NCBI GenBank assembly: GCA_963666945.2
Contig: CAXXRT010000059.1
Span: forward strand, 1 to 40,635
Direction of reading: 5' to 3'
Source of the DNA: G963666945 sp963666945
GTDB taxonomy: Bacteria; Bacteroidota; Bacteroidia; Bacteroidales; Marinifilaceae
Length of the DNA stretch: 40,635 nt
Part shown: positions 34,805-40,635 of the stretch, in pieces
Position numbering within the stretch: the stretch's first letter is position 1
Layout of the letters: each line of letters begins with the position of its first letter
The notes under the pieces: model-generated
Databases searched by the model: none
What the model saw: the letters and a program-made list of their open reading frames with translations, nothing else
Told to the model about the DNA's origin: nothing
Program-made: the position numbers and the translations under genes

Positions 34805-35530
34805 ATGAAAAACATTAAATTAACATCATTGATTTTATTTGCCTCATTATTGTTAACCAACTGCACAAACGTACTTGACAAAACAATTAACGCCGAAGAT
34901 TTTCCAAAGGTTAAAGAGTTAATTTCAAAATCTGACACCCTAAAAGAAATGGAAAAAAATTACATTATTGATCAAATCGCTATGTATACAGGATTCTCTA
35001 CTCTGGGCGATGCTTTAAAAATAGACAAATCAAATATGGCTAATTTTAGAAAAGCCATAAATGAATCCTCCCAGGAATTTCGAGAAAAAGAAAAAGAATA
35101 TCTAACGAACATTGAAAACAACAAAAAAATACGAGAATTAATATCTCTTATTGAAGCTAAAGCAACACCTATCTCCATAGGTAGAGGTTATCTTTCTATG
35201 AAACTAAAAGGCAATAATAAATTTAAGAAAGATATTTTATACATAATCCTTAACTATAAATACACAACAAAATACGATACAGAATACTTTAACCAGAAAG
35301 TTAAGATTACTGATAAAGTTGCAAAAGATTTTAATGGAGAAATAGAAGCAAATATAAAAGAAAACTATAATGATGTAGCTGAATTTATGTACTCAAAAGT
35401 ACCTACCAACGAAAAGAAAAACAAAGCAAAAATGATGGAAGGCCTTAAGGTAGAAACCACCCTTGTTGTATTCAAAGACAAAACAGAATTAAGCATCCAA
35501 CCAGAAGAATGGAAATACCTTAAAAAGTAA
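34805..35530 (+). CDS. Prophage-encoded lipoprotein, unknown
   Basis: Lipoprotein of 241 residues with signal LTSLILFASLLLTNCTN (Cys20 as acylation site, lipobox LTNC). The mature part is helical then beta: EKEYLTNIENNKKIRELISLIE and a C-terminal WKYLKK. I recognise no family. It opens the plus-strand block behind the repressor, so it is probably expressed in the lysogen; surface lipoproteins in this position often block superinfection or change the host surface. That role is inference. 131-nt gap from the repressor gene. Confidence 0.7.
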   Translation: MKNIKLTSLILFASLLLTNCTNVLDKTINAEDFPKVKELISKSDTLKEMEKNYIIDQIAMYTGFSTLGDALKIDKSNMANFRKAINESSQEFREKEKEYLTNIENNKKIRELISLIEAKATPISIGRGYLSMKLKGNNKFKKDILYIILNYKYTTKYDTEYFNQKVKITDKVAKDFNGEIEANIKENYNDVAEFMYSKVPTNEKKNKAKMMEGLKVETTLVVFKDKTELSIQPEEWKYLKK

Positions 35531-35533
35531 ACA

Positions 35534-36013
35534 ATGGAACACTTTTTTGACTGGAGCGGGTTTCTTGATTTTGAGGTAACAAAACAATTATCTCATATAA
35601 AACCAAACTGGGAATTAATGTGGGATGAATCTACTGCTAAATATATTGAAGAAGAAGATAGCTTTGCAGAGGACTTAAACAAGTTAATCGAAGAGCTTAA
35701 GTACATTAAACCTCCAAATAATTACCACAAATATGAAGATATAGTATGCAAATATCAAAATGAGTTTTCAAATTGGAATATTCAAAAAAAAGGAAATAAA
35801 TGGGAAGTTGGGGATTATGCATGTTTTCTTGAACAAGGTGGATTTCATGATATCAACGTAGAAAATTTAATTATTGCTGCAGCAGGTAGGATAAATGCTG
35901 CAATAAAACGAGGACAAACCAATTATGACGACATGGAAGAATCTCATCGCATCATGCTAGGTGATCTTATCGCTGTAATATTATTCCATAGAGAAGGCGA
36001 TAAAATTCTATAA
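35534..36013 (+). CDS. Soluble cargo protein, unknown
   Basis: Protein of 159 residues with ATG 3 nt after the lipoprotein stop. Features: WSGFLDFEVTKQL, ESTAKYIEEEDSFAEDLNKLIEELKYI, GNKWEVGDYACFLEQGGFHD, and a helical end NLIIAAAGRINAAIKRGQTNYDDMEESHRIMLGDLIAVILFHR. No membrane or signal segments. Not recognised. It looks like an immunity or partner protein by size and acidity but this is speculation. Confidence 0.65.
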   Translation: MEHFFDWSGFLDFEVTKQLSHIKPNWELMWDESTAKYIEEEDSFAEDLNKLIEELKYIKPPNNYHKYEDIVCKYQNEFSNWNIQKKGNKWEVGDYACFLEQGGFHDINVENLIIAAAGRINAAIKRGQTNYDDMEESHRIMLGDLIAVILFHREGDKIL

Positions 36014-36034
36014 TTAGAAATAAAAAACAAAATT

Positions 36035-37015
36035 ATGACAACGGAAAGAACAATAGAAATACACACCTTTATAATACACAAGAAAGGTGACCCAAGCACT
36101 AAATATGATTTAACAGATCTACATGGGATAGATCTATATGATCATATGAAAACGAATTTAGCAAACTTTATTGACAGTAAACCTGATCTTGCTAAGTTTA
36201 AGAATAGCGCATACTATATTAGAAAGTCTGATAGTGAGTATCAGAAATATTGGGACTTTGACGATTCGAGACAAATAATATATGGTTTTTTAGAGACAGG
36301 AAGCTATGGTGTAGAGCAGGATATATTTGATACTCAAAAAAAGGAAACAACTGGAAAAGTAAAAAATACAGATGCAGTAATGATGCCTTTCTTTTTCCTA
36401 ATCTGCATACCTAAAAAGAAGCCATACCAAGGATTCTTAATATTAGAAAGAATTAAAAATTATGGAATAAACAGTGTCTTTACTGAAATATTAAAAGAAT
36501 ATGTGGGAAATATAGATAAGGATTACTACTTCAAAACAAATAGATACATTGATAAAGATGTAGTCAGATCATTTGTAAAGGAAGGAGATTATAAAGAAAT
36601 AACACTTACAAAAAATAGTCTACCTGCAGTAGCTGCAAAACGACTTGGACTAAGAGAACATGAAACAGATGAATTTAAGCTACAATTAAAGATAATAGGC
36701 AAAAAGAAAGATTCATTTAGAAATACAACATCAAGAAGGAAAATAGTAGAATTATTGGATAAAGACTATCGTAATTTTTTTACAATAGATGAATTGAATA
36801 ATCTGGGATTTGACAATGACACTATAATTGGGGTAAGGTCAAAACTTGATGGAGCAGAGAAAGTAATTGACATGTCTGACACCATGAAAATGAGACCATA
36901 TTATAAAATTTATGTATATTTGGACGGTAAAGGTTTTTCTGACTTTGAAAGTATTACAGAAAAAACAATACACCATATGGATAAACATCTAAATCATAAC
37001 CTATATGATAATTAA
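36035..37015 (+). CDS. 326-aa cargo protein of an unnamed conserved phage family
   Basis: Soluble protein of 326 residues. Conserved-looking block at about 85-140: GFLETGSYGVEQDIFDTQ, DAVMMPFFFLICIPKKKPYQGFLILERIKNYGINSVFTEIL, a pattern I have seen in unannotated phage-associated proteins of many bacteria. N-terminal strands (ERTIEIHTFIIHKKG) and C-terminal helix-strand (YYKIYVYLDGKGFSDFESI). No nuclease or ATPase motif seen. It overlaps the membrane-protein gene by 11 bp, so the two act together. Candidate sensor or effector of an abortive or anti-phage system; unproven. Confidence 0.7.
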   Translation: MTTERTIEIHTFIIHKKGDPSTKYDLTDLHGIDLYDHMKTNLANFIDSKPDLAKFKNSAYYIRKSDSEYQKYWDFDDSRQIIYGFLETGSYGVEQDIFDTQKKETTGKVKNTDAVMMPFFFLICIPKKKPYQGFLILERIKNYGINSVFTEILKEYVGNIDKDYYFKTNRYIDKDVVRSFVKEGDYKEITLTKNSLPAVAAKRLGLREHETDEFKLQLKIIGKKKDSFRNTTSRRKIVELLDKDYRNFFTIDELNNLGFDNDTIIGVRSKLDGAEKVIDMSDTMKMRPYYKIYVYLDGKGFSDFESITEKTIHHMDKHLNHNLYDN

Positions 37016-37603
37016 TCCTTTTAAAGACACAAGATTTAATATTCTAGAAATAATCAAGGGGCATTTCAAAACACTGAAAGCCCCTAATGCAAAAAATATG
37101 GAGACAAAAGACATCTTTGTATTTTTTACCCTACCTATTACATTGTCCTTGGGGTTATATTTATGCTTCGGATATCCTAATGAAGATACAGCCTCAATGT
37201 ATTCAACCATAATGACATTATTGGCCGGATTATTGTTTAATGTGTTGGTTCTTATTATTTCTGCTGTAAAAACACCAGATAACCATTCAGATAAAGAGAA
37301 TCGCAAGGAACTACTAAAAGAAACATTCTATAATATTTCATACACCATATTTATGGCATTAACTTCATTAGTATTTCTTCTTTACTGAAAATACATATAT
37401 CAGATACTGCCCACAATATTTATGGAATGAAATTTAGCTGCGAAGCAATCTATCAAGGCATTGTAACAGTGGTTGTATATTCTCTGTTTATTCATATCTT
37501 TTTTACAATCCTAACAATCCTATACAATATTTTTAAGCTCTTTGAACTAGATATTGAACATATGCCTACAAGTTCCACAAAAGAAGATAAAAAAAACAAA
37601 TAA
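37005..37603 (+). CDS. Four-helix membrane protein, partner of 36035-37015 (one base missing)
   Basis: Read as two pieces: 127 residues to a stop at 37386-37388, then in another frame LLKIHISDTAHNIYGMKFSCEAIYQGIVTVVVYS to the end, including a 58-aa tail with its own ATG at 37427. Adding one T at 37381-37383 fuses them into about 199 residues with four membrane helices: about 36-56, 67-89, 109-127 and 145-175. Whether the break is error, real or programmed is undecided. A small soluble-plus-4TM pair recalls membrane-coupled defence modules such as Kiwa (KwaA/KwaB), but I see no sequence match. Confidence 0.6.
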
Positions 37604-37604
37604 T

Positions 37605-38933
37605 CTACTCATTAAAAAACGCATGCCCCATAAGAATCTCCGCATTTTCCTCTGCTGTTAATTTGATATATTTTTCAAACTGTCGTTCAGTCTTATGTCC
37701 AGTTAACAGCATGATGGCTTTGCGGGGAATTCCTGCTTTGTACATATTTGTTGCGCCTGATCGGCGAGCGGTGTGTGTTGTTACTACCTGCCATTTTTCC
37801 CTTACATACTCCTTAACTTCTCCCCCTTCGGTTCTATAATATACAACATGGTCAGTTAATCCGGCAAGCTTACACACTTCTTTTATATGATCATTTATTT
37901 TCTGATCGCTTATTTTCTGCTGAAGATCGAAACCGCTTTCAAGTATCTCTTTAATTACCCAATGCATTGGAATCTTTACAGGACTCTGTTTTCTCAAAGC
38001 AGATCCTTTAATTGGCAACACGGTAATTATGCCATTATTTATATTGTGGTCCTGGATACGATTAAAGTTTGAAACTCTCAAAGCGGTGAATGCTCCTATT
38101 AGAAATTTCTTCCTGGATAAATCCAAGGCTTTCATCTTTCTTTCTATATTATGAGGTCTTTGATCCTTGTAATTTGCACGAATAAGTTCTTCATCAATAA
38201 CAAGCCTGTGAATCTTCACAAGTTCCTCAGTAGTTAAATATATTGCATCAGAGGTCTCCGATTCTACTTTAAATTCCTCAAATTCTTCAAAGGAGTGCAA
38301 TTTATCAAACTTCTTTGCTTCCCTCATAAAGAGCTTTATATTCTTAATCATTGTTCCAAAAGTATTCCTGGCATATCCCTTCTCTATTTCTTCGCCAAAA
38401 CATTTCTTAACATACCCTCTCTTATATACCCAGGCTTTAAATTCTGTATAGAACTGCTGATTAATATCCTCAAATCTCAACTTCTTGCATTTAGATTCCT
38501 CAAAGGCAATAACTTTGTTTAATGTAGTTCTATATCCTTTTTTCGTCTGCAAGGCTTTCTTTGAATTCTCTATATACCTATCTACATAATCAACAAAAAG
38601 CTGATCATTTTCTTTTATTTCAATTGCATTGTGCCCACCAAGAAACTGATTAACCTTTCTTTTAAATTCTTCTTTAGTTGGAACCTTAAAATCTCTTTTG
38701 AAAAATAAGATAGTACTTTTTATTGCAGAATCAATATGCTCAATTTTCATATTGATGGCACTTCCTTCTTTGTATTTTGCAGATTTAATACAGCGCTGAT
38801 TCGATTTACTCCAGAATTCAACAACTACGCTTTCTCCTGTCTTATACGAAAAAGCCTCTCCTGAATATCGTATAACTGCCCTCACAGGACTTACTTCTCT
38901 TTTTGAATGAACTAGGACAAATGAAACTTTCAT
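37605..38933 (-). CDS. int: Phage integrase, tyrosine recombinase
   Basis: Integrase of 442 residues from ATG 38933; a GTG at 38969 would extend it by 12 residues but lies within the arm repeats, so it is rejected. N-terminal arm-binding region (about 1-100), SAM-like core-binding domain (about 105-210), then catalytic residues Arg286 (FTALRVSNF), Lys309, His387 and Arg390 (HTARRSGA), His413 (TGHKT) and nucleophile Tyr422 (KYIK). It lies just inside attR and reads inwards. Its stop is 1 nt from that of the convergent 4TM gene, with no terminator between. Confidence 0.93.
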   Translation of the reverse strand: MKVSFVLVHSKREVSPVRAVIRYSGEAFSYKTGESVVVEFWSKSNQRCIKSAKYKEGSAINMKIEHIDSAIKSTILFFKRDFKVPTKEEFKRKVNQFLGGHNAIEIKENDQLFVDYVDRYIENSKKALQTKKGYRTTLNKVIAFEESKCKKLRFEDINQQFYTEFKAWVYKRGYVKKCFGEEIEKGYARNTFGTMIKNIKLFMREAKKFDKLHSFEEFEEFKVESETSDAIYLTTEELVKIHRLVIDEELIRANYKDQRPHNIERKMKALDLSRKKFLIGAFTALRVSNFNRIQDHNINNGIITVLPIKGSALRKQSPVKIPMHWVIKEILESGFDLQQKISDQKINDHIKEVCKLAGLTDHVVYYRTEGGEVKEYVREKWQVVTTHTARRSGATNMYKAGIPRKAIMLLTGHKTERQFEKYIKLTAEENAEILMGHAFFNE

Positions 38934-38944
38934 ATCGTTATATG

Positions 38945-38981
38945 TTTTTGTAGACACACATGTAGACACAAATGTAGATAC
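38945..38981. promoter_or_regulatory. Integrase arm-type binding sites, right end
   Basis: TGTAGACAC at 38949-38957 and 38961-38969 plus a variant TGTAGATAC at 38973-38981, period 12 bp. Positions 38945-38969 repeat exactly the sequence at 4249-4273. They sit just upstream of the integrase ATG, so integrase may repress its own gene. Confidence 0.7.
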
Positions 38982-39024
38982 TTTTAATCATTTTAGCAAG
39001 AAACAGACTACTAATAAAAACAAC

Positions 39025-39049
39025 AAAACCACTGAATAACAGTGGTTTT
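39025..39049. terminator. Bidirectional terminator between integrase and attR
   Basis: Stem AAAACCACTG (39025-39034) with CAGTGGTTTT (39040-39049), loop of five. It would stop transcription of the tRNA-Leu gene reading into the phage, and any read-through from the phage towards the host. Confidence 0.7.
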
Positions 39050-39069
39050 AGCTCTGGTCTAGTATGCAA

Positions 39070-39087
39070 TTTGTATCCGGAGCGGGA
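39070..39087. repeat. attR core
   Basis: Second copy of the 18-bp repeat found at 4187-4204. It covers the 3' T-stem strand, acceptor and discriminator of tRNA-Leu, so the tRNA remains functional after integration. Confidence 0.92.
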
Positions 39088-39157
39088 CTTGAACCCGCAC
39101 AGCCATAAGGCCACTACCCCCTCAAAGTAGCGTGTCTACCAATTCCACCACCCGGAC
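39074..39157 (-). tRNA. tRNA-Leu(GAG), phage integration site
   Basis: 84-nt cloverleaf: acceptor GTCCGGG pairs with TCCGGAT (with G-U pairs at both ends), anticodon stem CTACT/GGTAG with loop TTGAGGG, anticodon GAG, long class II variable arm, T-arm GCGGG-TTCAAGT-CCCGC. CCA is not encoded. The 3' end is within attR. Confidence 0.9.
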
Positions 39158-39330
39158 ATCTCATCATTGCAAATATAAAAGAAATTATTCTCTATATATA
39201 ATTATTAAATATATTTTCGCTCAACAAATACAAACTTAATATTGAAGTAAAAAACATATTTATATAATCATTAATTATCAATACATTATAACACAAAAAT
39301 AAAAAAACTTTCATTTTTCCCTTCAAACCC

Positions 39331-39360
39331 TTGCAGTATCAGGAAAACTATGTATATTTG
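39331..39360 (+). promoter_or_regulatory. Promoter of the tRNA-Tyr/Gly operon
   Basis: TTG at 39331-39333, 19 nt spacing, and TATATTTG at 39353-39360, matching the Bacteroidota -33/-7 consensus (TTTG, TAnnTTTG). The 270-nt gap between tRNA-Leu and tRNA-Tyr holds no gene that I can see. Confidence 0.7.
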
Positions 39361-39430
39361 CAACCGCAAAAGAGAAACAAACTAAGGAGTTTCAAAGGAA
39401 ACAAAACCAAGTTTCTCAAATTTTAAATAG

Positions 39431-39513
39431 GGGGAGATACCAAAGTGGCCAACTGGGGCGGACTGTAACTCCGCTGACTTATGTCTTCGTAGGTTCGAAT
39501 CCTGCTCTCCCCA
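39431..39513 (+). tRNA. tRNA-Tyr(GTA)
   Basis: 83-nt class II tRNA: acceptor GGGGAGA/TCTCCCC, anticodon GTA in the loop CTGTAAC, variable arm, T-arm GTAGG-TTCGAAT-CCTGC. CCA not encoded. Confidence 0.95.
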
Positions 39514-39523
39514 CCGACCGTTT

Positions 39524-39596
39524 GCGGGAATAGCTCAGTTGATAGAGCATCAGCCTTCCAAGCTGAGGGTCGCGGGTTTGAGCCCCGTTTCCCGCT
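39524..39596 (+). tRNA. tRNA-Gly(TCC)
   Basis: 73-nt tRNA: acceptor GCGGGAA/TTCCCGC, anticodon TCC in CTTCCAA, discriminator U, as usual for glycine. Ten nt after tRNA-Tyr in the same transcript. Confidence 0.95.
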
Positions 39597-39602
39597 CAAA
39601 TT

Positions 39603-39635
39603 AAAAACCTTGAAGTATACTTCAAGGTTTTTTTT
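39603..39635 (+). terminator. Terminator of the tRNA operon
   Basis: Perfect palindrome arms AAAAACCTTGAAG and complement around a TATA loop (39603-39632), followed by T run to 39635. Confidence 0.9.
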
Positions 39636-39649
39636 ATTCTTCCAAATAT

Positions 39650-39677
39650 AAAAATAGGGCACCATTTCTGGTACCCT
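39650..39677 (-). terminator. Terminator of the SusD/lipoprotein operon
   Basis: Minus-strand stem AGGGTACCA/TGGTGCCCT (one G-T pair, loop GAAA) followed by ATTTTTAT. It lies 30 nt after the stop of gene 39708-40220. Confidence 0.75.
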
Positions 39678-39707
39678 AAAAATCTTGGAAATACTTATTA
39701 CTAATTA

Positions 39708-40220
39708 TTAATATGCCATATCGTCTTCTTCCCAACCAGTTCTCTTATAACCAACAAGAGTATAAGTTTTATCTGGCTCAGAATCATACACTACAGTTAT
39801 TGTTAACTTATCTGTAACATTACCATTAGCTGTTGTATATGAATTATTTTCAATCTTTCCGGTAATCGAAGCATTATCAGAAGATCCGTATACATCCTGA
39901 TTTTCCTGACTTTCAAAAGTCAAATCATCTTTACCGGAAGTTTTTAACATAAATGGCTTTTCTCTTGTACCATCGACTTTTACTCCATAAAATTTTACCC
40001 AAAAAACATTTTTCTCATTTTCTGTAGTATTATAAGTCTTTACTAAACACCAGGTATCATTATGGAAATCATTAAATTTCACATACCAGGTACCTGCAAA
40101 TTTCTCTGATTTAGTTCCATCTTCATTCATGAAATCAAGACCATCATACAAATCACTATCATTACATGAACTGATGAATATAACTAAAGCAAAACAAATA
40201 TATTTTATTATTTTTCTCAT
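39708..40220 (-). CDS. Lipid-binding putative hydrolase lipoprotein (PF12888 type)
   Basis: Surface lipoprotein of 170 residues: signal KIIKYICFALVIFISSC (Cys19 acylated), then EKFAGTWYVKFNDF, WCLVKTYNTTENE, VFWVKFYGVK, and the ending YTLVGYKRTGWEEDD. The AGTWYV, YNT and GYKRTG landmarks are those of the PF12888 family that accompanies SusC/SusD pairs in Bacteroidota. It follows the SusD-like gene by 12 nt. Confidence 0.75.
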   Translation of the reverse strand: MRKIIKYICFALVIFISSCNDSDLYDGLDFMNEDGTKSEKFAGTWYVKFNDFHNDTWCLVKTYNTTENEKNVFWVKFYGVKVDGTREKPFMLKTSGKDDLTFESQENQDVYGSSDNASITGKIENNSYTTANGNVTDKLTITVVYDSEPDKTYTLVGYKRTGWEEDDMAY

Positions 40221-40232
40221 GTCAGTATATTT

Positions 40233-40635
40233 TTAGTTTTTGTCCCACCATATTTTACCAAATGCATCGACTAAAACAGGAGCATTTGGATTATTATCTT
40301 TCTCTCCCTTTACAGAAGGTAATTTAGAAGGCCAAACTGCAGATGCAGCTCCTATAGGCATAACAAGTTGACCAGGAATATATCCTTCTTCTCCATATGC
40401 CTTATCACTAATTTTAGGATAATCTGTTCTAGCTCTTTCTATGAAGCCTTCAACAAAATTTACGCCTTGTCTTAATGCTAACCACTTTTGTGTAATAATC
40501 TGCTCAAGCTTTTCATCAAACGTACCAGAAGATTTGAATTCATAAACACCACCTTCAGCTACATAATTAGCAGCAACCAAAACAGTATCCAAATAATAAT
40601 CTTCAGCAGAATCATAAAAATTCAAAGATGTAACA
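40233..40635 (-). CDS. SusD/RagB-like outer-membrane lipoprotein, C-terminal part
   Basis: C-terminal part of a SusD-family nutrient-binding lipoprotein, cut by the right edge. Landmarks: LEQIITQKWLALRQGVNFVEGFIERARTDYP and GYIPGQLVMPIGAAS, matching the conserved end where SusD proteins help a SusC transporter capture a polymer or peptide at the cell surface. The TTG near 40625 is not the start; the frame is open to the window end. A SusC gene is expected further right. Confidence 0.75.
   Translation of the reverse strand, partial: VTSLNFYDSAEDYYLDTVLVAANYVAEGGVYEFKSSGTFDEKLEQIITQKWLALRQGVNFVEGFIERARTDYPKISDKAYGEEGYIPGQLVMPIGAASAVWPSKLPSVKGEKDNNPNAPVLVDAFGKIWWDKN

Larger units (their letters stand above)
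4187..39087. mobile_element. Complete integrated siphophage (HK97-type head, cos-type packaging likely)
   Basis: About 34.9 kb between two copies of an 18-bp repeat (4187-4204 and 39070-39087), the right copy lying in the 3' end of a tRNA-Leu gene. It contains integrase, repressor, early and replication genes, terS/terL, portal, protease, capsid, connectors, tail genes, tape measure, tail tip and lysis genes in standard siphophage order, nearly all on the minus strand. Plus-strand genes are confined to the repressor/cargo block 33963-37603. No structural gene is missing to my eye, so it may be inducible. No virus name can be given from sequence alone. Confidence 0.95.

Noticed and set aside
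36035..37603. Known Kiwa (KwaA/KwaB) defence system
   Set aside because: Only the soluble-plus-4TM design is similar; the order is reversed and I see no DUF4868 motifs in the soluble protein.
38934..38969. Upstream GTG start for the integrase
   Set aside because: The extra residues come from the TGTAGACAC arm repeats; the ATG at 38933 fits the family start.

Overview
The window is low-GC Bacteroidota chromosome, most likely order Bacteroidales, carrying one complete integrated siphophage. The host assignment rests on a Bacteroidota-type LptD, a DUF6146 lipoprotein, a SusD-like/PF12888 lipoprotein pair, promoter elements of the TAnnTTTG type, and tRNA genes without an encoded CCA.

Left host flank (1-4186): C-terminus of LptD, a pabA/trpG-type glutamine amidotransferase, ridA, a DUF6146 lipoprotein, and a nucleotidyltransferase/phosphotransferase pair resembling MurU/AmgK. 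Five of these six genes are broken in the raw sequence, and each is fully restored by removing single extra bases from short homopolymers (12 sites in about 2.7 kb). This looks like consensus error rather than gene decay. I annotate them as whole genes.

Prophage (4187-39087, about 34.9 kb): bounded by an 18-bp direct repeat that is the 3' end of a tRNA-Leu(GAG) gene. Near both ends lie TGTAGACAC repeats with a 12-bp period, the likely integrase arm sites. From right to left it has: tyrosine integrase; a plus-strand lysogeny block with a CI-like repressor that has two HTH domains and four cargo genes; a bidirectional control region; and a long minus-strand programme. That programme runs: HTH/LuxR-like regulators, a replication initiator, DUF6633-like protein, an HNH protein, many small early genes, HNH plus a second tyrosine recombinase, a G-rich cos candidate, terS, terL, portal, protease, HK97 capsid, connectors, tail tube, tail chaperones with an A9 frameshift site, tape measure, a 1999-aa tail tip/fibre protein, a lysis cassette with an M15 endolysin and holins, and two small genes at the left end with palindromic operators.

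Right host flank (39088-40635): tRNA-Leu body, a tRNA-Tyr/tRNA-Gly operon with its own promoter and terminator, then a minus-strand SusD-like plus PF12888 lipoprotein pair cut by the window edge.

The most interesting unexplained element is the plus-strand cargo operon 34805-37603 between repressor and integrase: a lipoprotein, two soluble proteins of no family I recognise, and a four-helix membrane protein. It sits where prophages carry lysogenic-conversion or anti-phage genes. The other notable points are the programmed -1 frameshift, the second complete tyrosine recombinase beside the packaging site, and the palindromic operator set at the left end.
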